From Inhella proteolytica (lineage in GTDB: Bacteria > Pseudomonadota > Gammaproteobacteria > Burkholderiales > Burkholderiaceae_C): DNA of 64,000 nt. Position 1 is the first letter of the stretch. Each line of letters starts with the position of its first letter. Under the pieces are notes generated by a model that was not told the DNA's origin, searched no databases, and saw nothing but the letters and a program-made list of their open reading frames with translations. The DNA lies in assembly GCF_016093275.1 (NCBI RefSeq), contig NZ_JAEDAK010000002.1, positions 124,001-188,000 of the forward strand, read 5' to 3'. This document shows, in pieces, positions 1 to 8,481 of this stretch. Position numbers and translations under genes: made by a program.

Positions 1-1164
1 CACGCGCAGCGGGCTGATCTGGGCCAGGCGCAGCACCGGCGGCAGGCCGAAGGCCAGCAGCAGGCTCAGGCCCAGGCCGGCGGCCAGGGCAAAGGGCTGC
101 AAGCCGGGCCCGGGCAGTTCCACCGGCACCAGGCCCTGCAGCAAAACCAGCAGCAGCGCCTGCACGCCCAGGCCCAGCAGGCCGCCGAGCAGGGTGGCGG
201 CCACGCCCACCACCAGCAGCTCGATCGCATAGCTGCCGGCGATGCGCGCGCTGCTCAGGCCCAGCACGCGCAGCAGCGCGCATTCGTCGACATGGCGGTT
301 GGCGAAGTCGCGCGCCGCCAGGGCCACGCCCACCGCGGCCAGCAGCGAGGCCAGCAGCGCCACCAGACTGAGGAAACGCGTGCCACGCTCCAGGGTCTGG
401 CGAAGCTCGGGCCGGCCGCCCTCCAGGGTCTCGATGCGCGCGCCTCGCCACTCCCCTTTGTTGATGCGGGTGTTCAGCTGCTCACGCCATTGGGCCAATG
501 ACTTGCTTTGCTGCGGCGTGGCCACCAGGGCCAGGCGGTAGCCCACGCGGCTGGCGGGCTGCACCAGCTCGGTGGCGGCCAGATCGGCCTGGGCCAGCAG
601 CACGCGCGGCGCAAAGGCCAGGAAGCCGGCGCCGCGGTCGGGTTCGGTTTCGATCACGGCGCCGAGCTTGAGCCGGGCCTCGCCCAGCCAGAGCGAGTCG
701 CCCAGGCGCAGCTGCAGCGCGTCCAGCACCGCGCGGTCCACCCAGACCTCGCCGGCCGGCGGCGCCCCGGCCAGACGTCCGCCCTCCAGGCGCACGCGGC
801 CGCGCAGCGGGTAGTTCGGTGCCACGGCCTTGACGGCCACGAGGCGGCTGGCGCCGCCCTGGGCGTCGTCGGCGCGCGCCATGCTTGGAAAGCTCGCGGA
901 TTCGGACGCCTCGAAACCCTGCGCCCGTGCCTGCTCGCGCACCCAGGCCGGGGCGGGCTGGTCGCTCGTGAGCACCAGATCGCCACCGATCAGCTGCGCG
1001 GCATCGCGCAGCAGGCCTTGTTCCAGCCGGTTGACGAGCAGGCTCACGGCCGTCACCGCGGCCACGGCCAGGCAGACGCCGATCAGCAGCAGGCGCAGTT
1101 CACCGGCACGGGCATCGCGCCAAAGGCGCTTGAAGGCCAGGCGCAGAAGGGATGGGGATTGCAT
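1..1164 (-). CDS. ABC transporter permease, FtsX/YbbP family (3' end cut by window)
   Basis: The frame is open from an ATG at 1164 to the window edge, giving 388 N-terminal codons with no stop. A short cytoplasmic start (MQSPSLLRLAFKRLWRDARA) leads into a first membrane helix at about residues 22-44. A large extracytoplasmic domain follows, then a hydrophobic block from about residue 265 with further helices. This is the FtsX-type arrangement of MacB/LolE/YbbP permeases, and the N-terminus best resembles YbbP, a permease with two FtsX halves of which only the first is present here. YbbP partners an ATPase (YbbA) and is thought to export lipids or lipoproteins; the partner is not visible. It lies 33 bp downstream of glpD on the same strand, and no strong ribosome binding site is seen. 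Confidence 0.8.
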   Translation of the reverse strand, partial: MQSPSLLRLAFKRLWRDARAGELRLLLIGVCLAVAAVTAVSLLVNRLEQGLLRDAAQLIGGDLVLTSDQPAPAWVREQARAQGFEASESASFPSMARADDAQGGASRLVAVKAVAPNYPLRGRVRLEGGRLAGAPPAGEVWVDRAVLDALQLRLGDSLWLGEARLKLGAVIETEPDRGAGFLAFAPRVLLAQADLAATELVQPASRVGYRLALVATPQQSKSLAQWREQLNTRINKGEWRGARIETLEGGRPELRQTLERGTRFLSLVALLASLLAAVGVALAARDFANRHVDECALLRVLGLSSARIAGSYAIELLVVGVAATLLGGLLGLGVQALLLVLLQGLVPVELPGPGLQPFALAAGLGLSLLLAFGLPPVLRLAQISPLRV

Positions 1165-1197
1165 GGGCGGATTGTGGGAGTTCCGCCCCCGCCCTTC

Positions 1198-2775
1198 CTA
1201 AGGTGACAGGCAATAGCCCGCCGCCAGCGTCCGGAAGGCTTCCAGCTGCGGGTCCACCCCGGTTTCTTCACGCAGGATGGCCGCCACCGCTTCGGCCACC
1301 TGCAGGGCCGCGCGCGCGTCCAGGAAGAGCAGCCGCACGCGCCGCGCCAGCAGGTCCTCGACCGTACGGGCGTATTCCTGGCGGGCGGCAAAGCGCACCA
1401 TGGCCTCGCTCAGGTCCGGCGCCAGCCAGCGGTCCGCGCCGGGCAGGGCCTGCACTTGCGCTGCCTCGCTGCCGTAGCGCGCCAGGCCCTGCGGCTGGCG
1501 CAGGCTGGCGCCGGCCTGGGCCCCGACGAGCGGCCAGTCGCGCGTGCGCCCGCCCGGCCGCGCGGGCAGCAGGCCGCTGTCCATGCAGACCTCCAGCACC
1601 TCTTCGGCCATGGCGCGGTAGGTTGTCCACTTGCCGCCGGTGACGGACACCAGCCCGCTCTCGCGCCGCTCGATGTGGTGCTCGCGGCTGATGCCCCCGG
1701 TGCCGCCACTGCCCTCCCCACTGGGCCGGGCCAGCGGGCGCAGACCGACCCAGCAACTGCGCACATCGGCACGGCGCGGCGCCCGCGCCAGGTAGCGGCC
1801 GGCCTCGCCGAGGATGAAGTCCAGCTCGGATTCGAAGGGCTGGGGCTCCAGCGGGCGGTCCGGCCGCGGCGTGTCGGTCGTGCCGAGGATGGTCTTGCCC
1901 AGCCAGGGCACGGCGAACAGCACCCGGCCATCGGCGGTGCGCGGCACCAGCAACGCGCAGTCGGCGGGCAGGAACTCACGGTCCACCACCAGGTGCACGC
2001 CCTGGCTGACGGTGACCAGGGGCTCCGGCGCCGGGCCTTGCTGGCCGTCGCGGGCGCGCAGATCGTCCACCCAGACCCCGGTGGCGTTGACGACGCAGGG
2101 GGCACGCAGCTCCAGGCGCTGGCCGGTCTCGGCATCCAGCGCCACCACGCCGGCCACGCGGCCGCCCGTGAAGCGCAGCCCTTCGACGGCGCAATGGTTC
2201 AGCACCCGAGCGCCCGCGGCCTCGGCGCTGCGTGCCAGCGCCAGCGCGAGCCGCGCGTCGTCGAACTGGGCGTCCCAGTACTGCACGCCACCTGTCAGGC
2301 CTTGCGGGTTCACACCCGGCAGCAGGGCCTGCGTGCGCGCGCGGCCCAGCCAGCGCGTGGCCCCAAGGCTGGCGCGCCCGGCCATCAGCTCGTACAGCGC
2401 CAGGCCCATCCCGTAAAAGGGCGTCTGCCACCAGGCATAGGAAGGCATGACGAAGGGCAAGGGCTGGGCCAGATGCGGTGCGTTATGCAGCAGCGTGGCG
2501 CGTTCGCGCAGCGCCTCGCGCACCAGGCCGATATGCCCCTGCGCCAGGTAGCGCACCCCGCCATGCACCAGCTTGGTGGCGCGCGAGCTGGTGCCCTTGG
2601 CGAAATCCTCGGCCTCCAGCAACGCCACGCGCAGGCCGCGCACGGCGCCATCCAGCGCCACGCCCAGGCCGGTGGCGCCCCCGCCCACGACGATCAGGTC
2701 CAAGGGCGGATCGGCCGCCAACTCGCTCAGGGTCTGGGCACGGCTGCGTGGCGCGGCGTTCATCGGAAGCGACAT
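1198..2775 (-). CDS. glpD: Aerobic glycerol-3-phosphate dehydrogenase (FAD)
   Basis: The product has 525 aa. It oxidises sn-glycerol 3-phosphate to dihydroxyacetone phosphate at the inner membrane and passes electrons to quinone. The N-terminal FAD-binding motif is IVVGGGATGLGVALD, followed by the family signature GTSSRATKLVHGGVRYL; a C-terminal DAO-type domain is also present. I chose the ATG at 2775 because the longer frame would run into the tRNA-Gly gene; a second ATG at 2763 is possible. The length is slightly above the roughly 500 aa usual for GlpD. No glpK or glpR is adjacent, so regulation cannot be read from context. The identification as GlpD rather than another DAO oxidase rests on the N-terminal signatures. 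Confidence 0.92.
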   Translation of the reverse strand: MSLPMNAAPRSRAQTLSELAADPPLDLIVVGGGATGLGVALDGAVRGLRVALLEAEDFAKGTSSRATKLVHGGVRYLAQGHIGLVREALRERATLLHNAPHLAQPLPFVMPSYAWWQTPFYGMGLALYELMAGRASLGATRWLGRARTQALLPGVNPQGLTGGVQYWDAQFDDARLALALARSAEAAGARVLNHCAVEGLRFTGGRVAGVVALDAETGQRLELRAPCVVNATGVWVDDLRARDGQQGPAPEPLVTVSQGVHLVVDREFLPADCALLVPRTADGRVLFAVPWLGKTILGTTDTPRPDRPLEPQPFESELDFILGEAGRYLARAPRRADVRSCWVGLRPLARPSGEGSGGTGGISREHHIERRESGLVSVTGGKWTTYRAMAEEVLEVCMDSGLLPARPGGRTRDWPLVGAQAGASLRQPQGLARYGSEAAQVQALPGADRWLAPDLSEAMVRFAARQEYARTVEDLLARRVRLLFLDARAALQVAEAVAAILREETGVDPQLEAFRTLAAGYCLSP

Positions 2776-2814
2776 GGCTGCCAAGGTTAATCGCTTAACA
2801 TGCGCGCCTTCCAA

Positions 2815-2888
2815 GCGGGCGTCGTTCAATGGCAGGACCTGAGCTTCCCAAGCTCAAGACGTGGGTTCGATTCCCATCGCCCGCTCCA
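2815..2888 (+). tRNA. tRNA-Gly (anticodon CCC)
   Basis: A cloverleaf of 74 nt can be folded by eye. The seven-bp acceptor stem is 2815-2821 with 2878-2884. The anticodon stem TGAGC/GCTCA encloses the loop TTCCCAA, giving anticodon CCC, and the T arm carries GGTTCGATTCC. The discriminator base is T and the terminal CCA (2886-2888) is encoded. It reads GGG glycine codons. It is the only tRNA found in the window and stands between the divergent glpD start and a strong hairpin. Confidence 0.95.
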
Positions 2889-2924
2889 AACGCAAAGGGG
2901 TCCCACCGGGACCCCTTGGCGTTT
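2888..2924 (+). terminator. Hairpin terminator after tRNA-Gly
   Basis: Positions 2888-2904 pair with 2908-2924 in a 17-bp stem with one mismatch and a three-base loop. The stem starts at the last base of the encoded CCA. There is only a short T run (GTTT) at the end, so it fits a GC-strong terminator without a long U tract. Confidence 0.65.
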
Positions 2925-2961
2925 GGAGTGAGCACTTGGGATGAGCCCCCACCGGTTCGCT

Positions 2962-2988
2962 CAAGGACAGGCCGGGGGCCTGTCCTTG
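2962..2988. terminator. Perfect 12-bp inverted repeat between convergent tRNA-Gly and ahpF
   Basis: CAAGGACAGGCC (2962-2973) and its exact complement (2977-2988) are separated by GGG. It lies in the convergent gap between tRNA-Gly and ahpF, so a bidirectional terminator is likely, but neither side has a T run. A second, smaller inverted repeat, GGAATCGC/GCGATTCC, sits at 3029-3036 and 3042-3049, closer to the ahpF stop. Confidence 0.45.
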
Positions 2989-3093
2989 GACGGTGCGCAG
3001 CACCGGGCCTGAGCCCCGCGAAGGCCGAGGAATCGCCTCAAGCGATTCCGAGCATTCCCAGCGCCCGCCGCACGCCCCGGTCCAAAGGCGATT

Positions 3094-4662
3094 TCAGCCA
3101 GCCACCACCGGCATCCTCATCAGATGATCGAAGGCCCCCAACGCCGCCTTCGCCCCATCCCCCGCCGCAATCACGATCTGCTTGAAGGGCACCGTCGTGC
3201 AATCCCCCGCCGCGAACACGCCCGGCACCGAGGTGGCGCCCTTGGCATCCACCACGATCTCGCCAAAGCGGCTCAGCTCCACGGTGCCACGCAGCCACTC
3301 CGTGTTGGGCACCAGGCCGATCTGCACGAACACACCCTCCAGCTCGATGTGCTGGGACTGGCCGCTGGCCCGCTCCAGGTAGCTCAGGCCATTGAGCTTG
3401 CCCTCGGCGCCGGTGAACTCGGTGGTCTGCACATTCGTCAGGATGCGCACGTTCGGCAGGCTCTTGAGCTTGTTGACCAGCACGGCATCGGCGCGCAGCT
3501 GCTCGGCGAATTCCAGCAGCGTCACCTCGGCCACGATACCGGCCAGGTCGATGGCGGCCTCGACGCCCGAGTTGCCACCACCGATCACCGCCACGCGCTT
3601 GCCTTTGAACAGCGGGCCGTCGCAATGCGGGCAGTAGGCCACGCCCTTGTTCTTGTATTCCTGCTCGCCCGGCACGTTGACATTGCGCCAGCGCGCGCCG
3701 GTGGAGAGGATCACCGTCTTGCTCTTCAGCGTGGCGCCGTTGGCCAGCTTCACTTCGATGAGCCCGCCCGGCTCGGCGGCCGGAATCAGCGCATCAGCGC
3801 GCTGCAGGTTCATGATGTCCACGTCATAGGCCTTGACGTGGGCTTCGAGCGCCGCGGCGAACTTCGGGCCATCGGTTTCCAGCACCGAGATGTAGTTCTC
3901 GATCGCCAGCGTGTCGTTGACCTGCCCGCCGAAGCGCTCGGCCGCCACGCCGGTGCGGATGCCCTTGCGCGCCGCATACACGGCCGCGGCCGCGCCGGCC
4001 GGGCCGCCGCCGACGATCAGCATGTCGTAGGGCGCCTTGGCATCCAGCTTGGCGGCGTCGCGCGCAGCGGCGCCGGTGTCGAGCTTGGCGACGATCTCCT
4101 CCAGGCTCATGCGGCCGGAGCCGAACTCCTGGCCGTTCAGGAAGACCATGGGCACGGCCATGACCTCGCGCGCCTTCACTTCGTCCTGGAACAGCGCGCC
4201 GTCGATCACCACCGTCTGCACGCGCGGGTTCAGCACCGCCATCAGGCTGAGCGCCTGCACCACGTCCGGGCAGTTGTGGCAGCTCAGGGACATGAACACT
4301 TCGAAGCGGTAGTCGCCGCTCAAGCTCCGCACCTGCTCGATCAGTTCCGGCTCGACCTTGGGCGGGTGGCCGCCCACCCACAGCAGGGCCAGCACCAGGG
4401 AGGTGAATTCGTGGCCGAGCGGGATGGCGGCAAAGCGCAGGTCCATCGCCGTGCCGGTGCGCTGCAGGCTGAAGGAGGGGCGGCGGGCGTCCTGGCCGTC
4501 GGAGCGCAGGCTGATCTTGTCGGACATCGCCTCGATGTCCTGCAGCAGCGCCAGCAGTTGCTGGGAGCTGTCCGAGTCGTCGAGCGAGGCGACGATCTCG
4601 AAGGGTTCCTTGACGCGCTCCAGGTAAGCCTGGAGCTGGGTCTTCAGGGTGCTGTCCAACAT
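3094..4662 (-). CDS. ahpF: Alkyl hydroperoxide reductase subunit F
   Basis: The product has 522 aa, matching the usual AhpF length of about 520. It is a cytoplasmic FAD/NADH disulfide reductase that recycles the peroxiredoxin AhpC. The N-terminal tandem thioredoxin-like part contains the redox pair CHNC. It is followed by the FAD motif [17 protein letters not shown], the NADH motif [12 protein letters not shown] and the active-site CPHC. The ATG at 4662 was chosen because it has a clear ribosome binding site (GAGGAG) and because residues upstream of it in the open frame are not AhpF-like. It follows ahpC on the same strand across a 134-bp gap holding a hairpin, the standard ahpCF order. Confidence 0.96.
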   Translation of the reverse strand: MLDSTLKTQLQAYLERVKEPFEIVASLDDSDSSQQLLALLQDIEAMSDKISLRSDGQDARRPSFSLQRTGTAMDLRFAAIPLGHEFTSLVLALLWVGGHPPKVEPELIEQVRSLSGDYRFEVFMSLSCHNCPDVVQALSLMAVLNPRVQTVVIDGALFQDEVKAREVMAVPMVFLNGQEFGSGRMSLEEIVAKLDTGAAARDAAKLDAKAPYDMLIVGGGPAGAAAAVYAARKGIRTGVAAERFGGQVNDTLAIENYISVLETDGPKFAAALEAHVKAYDVDIMNLQRADALIPAAEPGGLIEVKLANGATLKSKTVILSTGARWRNVNVPGEQEYKNKGVAYCPHCDGPLFKGKRVAVIGGGNSGVEAAIDLAGIVAEVTLLEFAEQLRADAVLVNKLKSLPNVRILTNVQTTEFTGAEGKLNGLSYLERASGQSQHIELEGVFVQIGLVPNTEWLRGTVELSRFGEIVVDAKGATSVPGVFAAGDCTTVPFKQIVIAAGDGAKAALGAFDHLMRMPVVAG

Positions 4663-4700
4663 GCTCGGTCTCCTCAGAAAAGGTGTGGCGAAGCCAGCCA

Positions 4701-4736
4701 CTCTGAAAGGACCCGTTGGCGCGGGCCCTTTCAGAG
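4701..4736 (-). terminator. Intergenic hairpin between ahpC and ahpF
   Basis: CTCTGAAAGG (4701-4710) pairs with CCTTTCAGAG (4727-4736), and the inner CCCG/CGGG pair extends the stem past one A/C mismatch. It lies in the ahpC-ahpF gap. No U tract follows, so partial termination or 3' stabilisation of ahpC mRNA, giving more AhpC than AhpF, is the likely role. That role is inference. Confidence 0.5.
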
Positions 4737-4796
4737 TCGCTTGCGCGGCTCTGGGGAAGCTGCAAGCCCTCCCGGGCCTGCAGCCATCAGCTTCAT

Positions 4797-5360
4797 TTAG
4801 ATCTTGCCGACCAGGTCCAGCGACGGGGTGATGGTGGCGGCACCCTCGTTCCACTTGGCCGGGCAGACTTGACCCGGGTTCTTGGCGACGAACTGCGCGG
4901 CCTTGAGCTTGCGCAGGGTTTCCTTCATGTCGCGGGCGATGGCGTTGTCATGCACCTCGGCGGTCTTGATCTGGCCTTCGGGGTTGATGACGAAGGTACC
5001 GCGCAGGGCCAGGCCTTCTTCTTCGATGTGCACGCCAAAAGCGCGGGTCAGGGCGTGGGTGGGGTCGCCCACCAGCGGGAACTTGGCCTTGCCGACGGCG
5101 GGGCTGGTTTCGTGCCAGACCTTGTGGGCGAAGTGGGTGTCGGTGGTGACGATGTAGACCTCGGCGCCCAGCTTCTGGAACTCGGCGTAGTGCTCAGCAG
5201 CGTCTTCCACTTCGGTGGGGCAGTTGAAGGTGAAGGCGGCCGGCATGAAGACCAGCACGGACCACTTGCCCTTCAGGCTCTCTTCGGTCAGGGCCACGAA
5301 CTTGCCGTTGTGGAAGGCCTCGGCCTTGAAGGGGGCGACGGTGGTGTTGATCAGGGACAT
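4797..5360 (-). CDS. ahpC: Alkyl hydroperoxide reductase subunit C (2-Cys peroxiredoxin)
   Basis: The product has 187 aa, the size of E. coli AhpC (187). It reduces hydrogen and organic peroxides in the cytoplasm and is recycled by AhpF. The peroxidatic cysteine lies in [10 protein letters not shown] and the resolving cysteine in GQVCPAKW; the C-terminus SLDLVGKI is the typical AhpC tail. The ATG at 5360 is preceded by GGAG. It is the first gene of ahpCF. The upstream region (5361-5472) has an AT-rich patch and a possible OxyR-type dyad. Confidence 0.97.
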   Translation of the reverse strand: MSLINTTVAPFKAEAFHNGKFVALTEESLKGKWSVLVFMPAAFTFNCPTEVEDAAEHYAEFQKLGAEVYIVTTDTHFAHKVWHETSPAVGKAKFPLVGDPTHALTRAFGVHIEEEGLALRGTFVINPEGQIKTAEVHDNAIARDMKETLRKLKAAQFVAKNPGQVCPAKWNEGAATITPSLDLVGKI

Positions 5361-5448
5361 CGGTTCAGCTCCATGAGGGGTGTGAAGGAATGGGCTGAAC
5401 TGTATCGACGCCGCACTGTCGTTAGTTTTGATTTATTAAATGACCCCT

Positions 5449-5463
5449 ATCGGCAAAGGCGAT
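5449..5463 (-). promoter_or_regulatory. Possible OxyR-type site upstream of ahpC
   Basis: The 15-bp dyad ATCGGCAAAGGCGAT has ATCG/CGAT arms around seven bases, the spacing of an OxyR half-site pair (ATAG-N7-CTAT), 89 bp upstream of the ahpC ATG. An AT-rich stretch (5427-5441) lies between it and the gene, where a second half-site pair would be expected but is not clear. OxyR control of ahpC is common in proteobacteria; assigning this site is inference. Confidence 0.3.
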
Positions 5464-5472
5464 GGCATAGGG

Positions 5473-6201
5473 TCACTTGCCCAGGGCCTGGGCCTCGATG
5501 CGCGCCATCTCGCCACTGCGGCGCAGCTCGCGCACCACGGGGTCGAACTTCTCCAGCAAGGCGCGGAACTCGGGGCTGCGGGGACAGAGCAGGTGCAGGT
5601 CCGCCTGGGCCAGTTCGCCCAGCACCTGGCCGTCCACGCCCAGCTGGGCCATGGTGTATTGGGCGGCGTACTGCACCGCCAGCACCACGTCCACGCGGCC
5701 GGAGGCCAGGTTCATGAAGAGCTGGTCGTCGTAGGTGGCGTCCACGCGCTGCAGGCTGGGCAGGTGCGGCTCCAGCGGGCCGTAGACCCAGCCGCGGATC
5801 ATGCCCACGCGCAGGCCCTGGAGATCCGACACCTCGCGCACCGGCGGCAAGCGGCGCTCGCGCAGGCCCACCACCAGGATGCGGTCACGGAACACCGGCT
5901 CGCTCAGCAGGTAGCGCTCGCGCCGGGTGGGGGTGGAGTAGGCGCCCACCGCGCAGGCTTGGCCCTCGTCCAGCGCGCGCAGCGCCCGCATCCAGGGCAC
6001 GGCCTGGCCCTGCAGCACCAAGCCAGCGCGGCGCGCCGCGGCTTCAACGATCTGGGGGTAGTAGCCCACGGCCTGGCCCTGACGCTCGGAGGCAAAGGGC
6101 GGGTTGCCGGCGTCGTAACGCACTTCCAGCACCGGCTGGGCCTGCGCCACAGGGATCCAGCAACCCAGGAGAAAGGTCAAGCACAGCGTGCGCCAAAGCA
6201 T
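5473..6201 (-). CDS. Periplasmic substrate-binding protein, SBP_bac_3-like (orphan)
   Basis: The product has 242 aa. A signal peptide (MLWRTLCLTFLLGCWIPVAQA) is followed by a type II periplasmic-binding fold: EVRYDAGNPPFAS at the start, then YPQIVEAAARRAG, and a hinge segment LQGLRVGMIRGWVYG. Such domains bind amino acids or similar small ligands. No permease or ATPase gene is nearby, so it is an orphan; in these bacteria, orphans of this class are often of unknown role. It follows lysA by 39 bp on the same strand and could share its transcript. The ligand cannot be predicted from sequence. Confidence 0.75.
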   Translation of the reverse strand: MLWRTLCLTFLLGCWIPVAQAQPVLEVRYDAGNPPFASERQGQAVGYYPQIVEAAARRAGLVLQGQAVPWMRALRALDEGQACAVGAYSTPTRRERYLLSEPVFRDRILVVGLRERRLPPVREVSDLQGLRVGMIRGWVYGPLEPHLPSLQRVDATYDDQLFMNLASGRVDVVLAVQYAAQYTMAQLGVDGQVLGELAQADLHLLCPRSPEFRALLEKFDPVVRELRRSGEMARIEAQALGK

Positions 6202-6240
6202 GCCGAACTGTCTCAGCCCGGCGGCGCTGCGCCATCCGGA

Positions 6241-7497
6241 TCAGTCCTCAAGCGCGAGCAATTCCTCCACGCGCTGGCGGCGGCGGATCAAGCGCGGCCG
6301 GCCGCCTTCCAGCAGCACCTCGGCCGCCAGCGGGCGGCTGTTGTAGTTGCTGCTCATCGCACTGCCGTAGGCGCCAGTGTGCTCGATCAGCAGCCAGTCC
6401 CCCACCTGGGCGGCGGGCAGGTCCTGCGGGCGCAGCTCGCCGCCCTCGCCTTGCGTGAACACATCGCCGCTTTCGCACAGCGGGCCGGCCACCACGGTGG
6501 GTCGCGCCTCGCCCAAGCGCCGGCCGTCGTGGGCCATCAGGCGCAGCCCGTGGTGGGCGCCGTACATGGCCGGGCGCATCAGCTCGTTGAAGCCGGCGTC
6601 CACCAGCACATAGTCCACGCTGCCCTGGCGCTTGACGGCGCGCACCTCGGCCAGCAGGCAGCCGGCCTCGGCCACCAGGAAGCGGCCGGGCTCGATCTCC
6701 AGATGCAGCGGGTGGCCCAGCAACGCGGCCGCCTCGCGCCGGGCAGCGTCCCAGAGCTCGAAGTAATGCGCGGTGTCCACGCGGGGCTCGCCGGCGCGGT
6801 AGGGGATGGAGAGGCCGCCGCCGGCGGAGATGGCCTGCAGGTCCAGCCCCGCCGCCTGCACCGCCTGCACCGCCGCCACCATGGCGCCGCCCACCTGGGC
6901 CAGGTGGCCGTAGTCCACGCCCGAGCCGATGTGCATGTGCAGGCCCACCAGGCGCAGGCCGGTCTGGCGAATCACCGCCAGGGCCTCGGGCAGCTGCTCG
7001 TGCCAGATGCCGTGCTTGCTGCCCTCACCGCCGGTATTGGTCTTGCGGCTGTGGCCGTGGCCGAAGCCGGGATTGAGCCGGATCCAGACGGCGTGGCCGG
7101 GCGAGCGCGCCCCCAGCTGGCGCAGCATGTCGATGGAGCCGCAGTTCACCACCAGGCCCTGGGCGACGACGAAGTCCAGGCTCTCGCGGTCCAGCAGATC
7201 GGCGGTGTAGACGATCTCGGCCGCGGCCGCCTGCGCGAGCGGGGCCTGGGCGGCGCCGCCCTGGTAGCCGGCTTTCAGCGCACGCAGCGCCTCGCCGCGG
7301 CTCACGGCGTCCACCTTCACACCCTCGGCGCGCAGCAGGCGCAGCAAATGGGTGTTGGGGTTGGCCTTCTGCGCGTAGCGCAGGGTGTCGAAGGCGCGCA
7401 ACTGCGCCACGCGTTCACGAATGGTGTCGGCGTCCATCACCCACAGCGGGGTGCCGAACTCGGTGGCCAGGGCCTGAACTTGGGTGTCACTCAGCAT
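6241..7497 (-). CDS. lysA: Diaminopimelate decarboxylase
   Basis: The product has 418 aa, the usual LysA length. It is a PLP enzyme that decarboxylates meso-diaminopimelate to L-lysine, the last step of lysine synthesis. The PLP lysine is in RYAQKANPN near residue 44. Also visible are the fold-type III landmarks HMHIGSGVDYG, SAGGGLSIPY and EIEPGRFLVAEAG, and the substrate-binding segment GPLCESGDV. It starts 81 bp from the divergent lysR gene, the classic arrangement in which LysR activates lysA when diaminopimelate is present. Confidence 0.95.
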   Translation of the reverse strand: MLSDTQVQALATEFGTPLWVMDADTIRERVAQLRAFDTLRYAQKANPNTHLLRLLRAEGVKVDAVSRGEALRALKAGYQGGAAQAPLAQAAAAEIVYTADLLDRESLDFVVAQGLVVNCGSIDMLRQLGARSPGHAVWIRLNPGFGHGHSRKTNTGGEGSKHGIWHEQLPEALAVIRQTGLRLVGLHMHIGSGVDYGHLAQVGGAMVAAVQAVQAAGLDLQAISAGGGLSIPYRAGEPRVDTAHYFELWDAARREAAALLGHPLHLEIEPGRFLVAEAGCLLAEVRAVKRQGSVDYVLVDAGFNELMRPAMYGAHHGLRLMAHDGRRLGEARPTVVAGPLCESGDVFTQGEGGELRPQDLPAAQVGDWLLIEHTGAYGSAMSSNYNSRPLAAEVLLEGGRPRLIRRRQRVEELLALED

Positions 7498-7578
7498 GGT
7501 GTGCAGCGTGCCCGAACCGAGTCATTCAGTCCAATCGCAATTTGTCGGCACATCATCCATTTTCGATATGCTGACCCG
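7498..7578. promoter_or_regulatory. lysA-lysR divergent control region
   Basis: These 81 bp separate the two start codons and must hold both promoters. An imperfect inverted repeat, TCGGCACAT (7545-7553) and ATATGCTGA (7566-7574; 7 of 9 positions pair, 12-bp spacer), lies just before the lysR start and could be a LysR autoregulatory site. No clear promoter hexamers were assigned. Confidence 0.35.
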
Positions 7579-8481
7579 ATGAGCGATGCCCCCATCAGCC
7601 ACCGCCAGGTCGAAGTCTTCCGCGCCGTCATGCAGGCCGGCAGCCTGACCGCCGCCGCCCAAGCCCTGCACAGCTCGCAGCCCACGCTCAGCCGCGAACT
7701 GGCGCTGATGGAACAGCGCCTGGGCTACGCCCTGTTCGAGCGCGGCGGCGCGCGCCTGCGCCCCACCGCCGCCGCCCTGGCCCTGTTTGAGGCCGTGCAG
7801 CGCCACTACAGCGGCCTGGCCGAGGTGCAGGCGCAAGCCCGCGCGCTGGCGCAGGCCGAGCAGCAACCTTTTGAGCTGCTGGCCCAACCCGCCCTGGCCC
7901 ATGCCCTGGTGCCGGCGGCCCTGGCGCGCGGCCCGGCGGCGGCCGTCAGCATCACCCCGGCCGAGAGCCCGCTGCTGGAAGCCTGGATGGCCGAGCAGCG
8001 CTACGACCTGGCGCTGACCGAGCGCGCGGAGGCCCCGAGCGGCTGCCAGGCCGAGGTGCTGGCCGACCGGGCCGAGGTGGCGGTGCTGCCCGCCACCCAC
8101 CCGCTGGCCGCCAAGCCCGTGCTGGAGCTGGCGGACTTTGCCGATCAGACCTTTATCAGCCTGGCGCCGAACGACCCTTACCGGCTGCAGATCGACGCCC
8201 TGTTCGCCGCCGCCGGCATCCGCCGCGAGCTGCGCCTGCAGACGCACAGCGCCGCCACCGTCTGCGCGCTGGTGGCCGCCGGGCTGGGGCTGGCCATCGT
8301 CAACCCGCTGACGGCCCAGGCGGCCCAGGCCTGCGCGGGCGCGCAGCTGGTGGTGCGCGCCCTGGCGGTGCGCATCCCCTTCCGGGTGGTGCTGCTCACC
8401 CCTTTGCACCGGCCCCGCCACCGGCTGGCCGCGGTGCTGCGCCAGGCGCTGCTGGGCGTGCTGGAACCCGCGCCGAACTAG
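7579..8481 (+). CDS. lysR: LysR-family regulator, probably the lysA activator LysR
   Basis: The product has 300 aa. The N-terminal winged helix-turn-helix (ISHRQVEVFRAVMQAGSLTA, then AAQALHSSQPTLSRELALME) is followed by a LysR-type substrate-binding domain with the C-terminal segment VCALVAAGLGLAIVNPL. E. coli LysR is 311 aa and lies divergently from lysA as here, which supports the name. The ATG at 7579 is the first Met before the helix-turn-helix; the frame is open far upstream but that part overlaps lysA and the binding protein. Its stop codon TAG shares the tetranucleotide CTAG with the stop of the convergent gene ending at 8478. Confidence 0.85.
   Translation: MSDAPISHRQVEVFRAVMQAGSLTAAAQALHSSQPTLSRELALMEQRLGYALFERGGARLRPTAAALALFEAVQRHYSGLAEVQAQARALAQAEQQPFELLAQPALAHALVPAALARGPAAAVSITPAESPLLEAWMAEQRYDLALTERAEAPSGCQAEVLADRAEVAVLPATHPLAAKPVLELADFADQTFISLAPNDPYRLQIDALFAAAGIRRELRLQTHSAATVCALVAAGLGLAIVNPLTAQAAQACAGAQLVVRALAVRIPFRVVLLTPLHRPRHRLAAVLRQALLGVLEPAPN

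Noticed and set aside
2829-3185. Plus-strand frame after tRNA-Gly
   Set aside because: It starts inside the tRNA gene and runs through three hairpins into ahpF; no domain or ribosome binding site.
5440-8481. A long plus-strand frame of more than 1000 codons ending with the LysR-type gene
   Set aside because: Only the last 300 codons encode the regulator. The rest is antisense to the binding protein and lysA and is His/Gln/Ala-rich, a typical shadow in GC-rich DNA.
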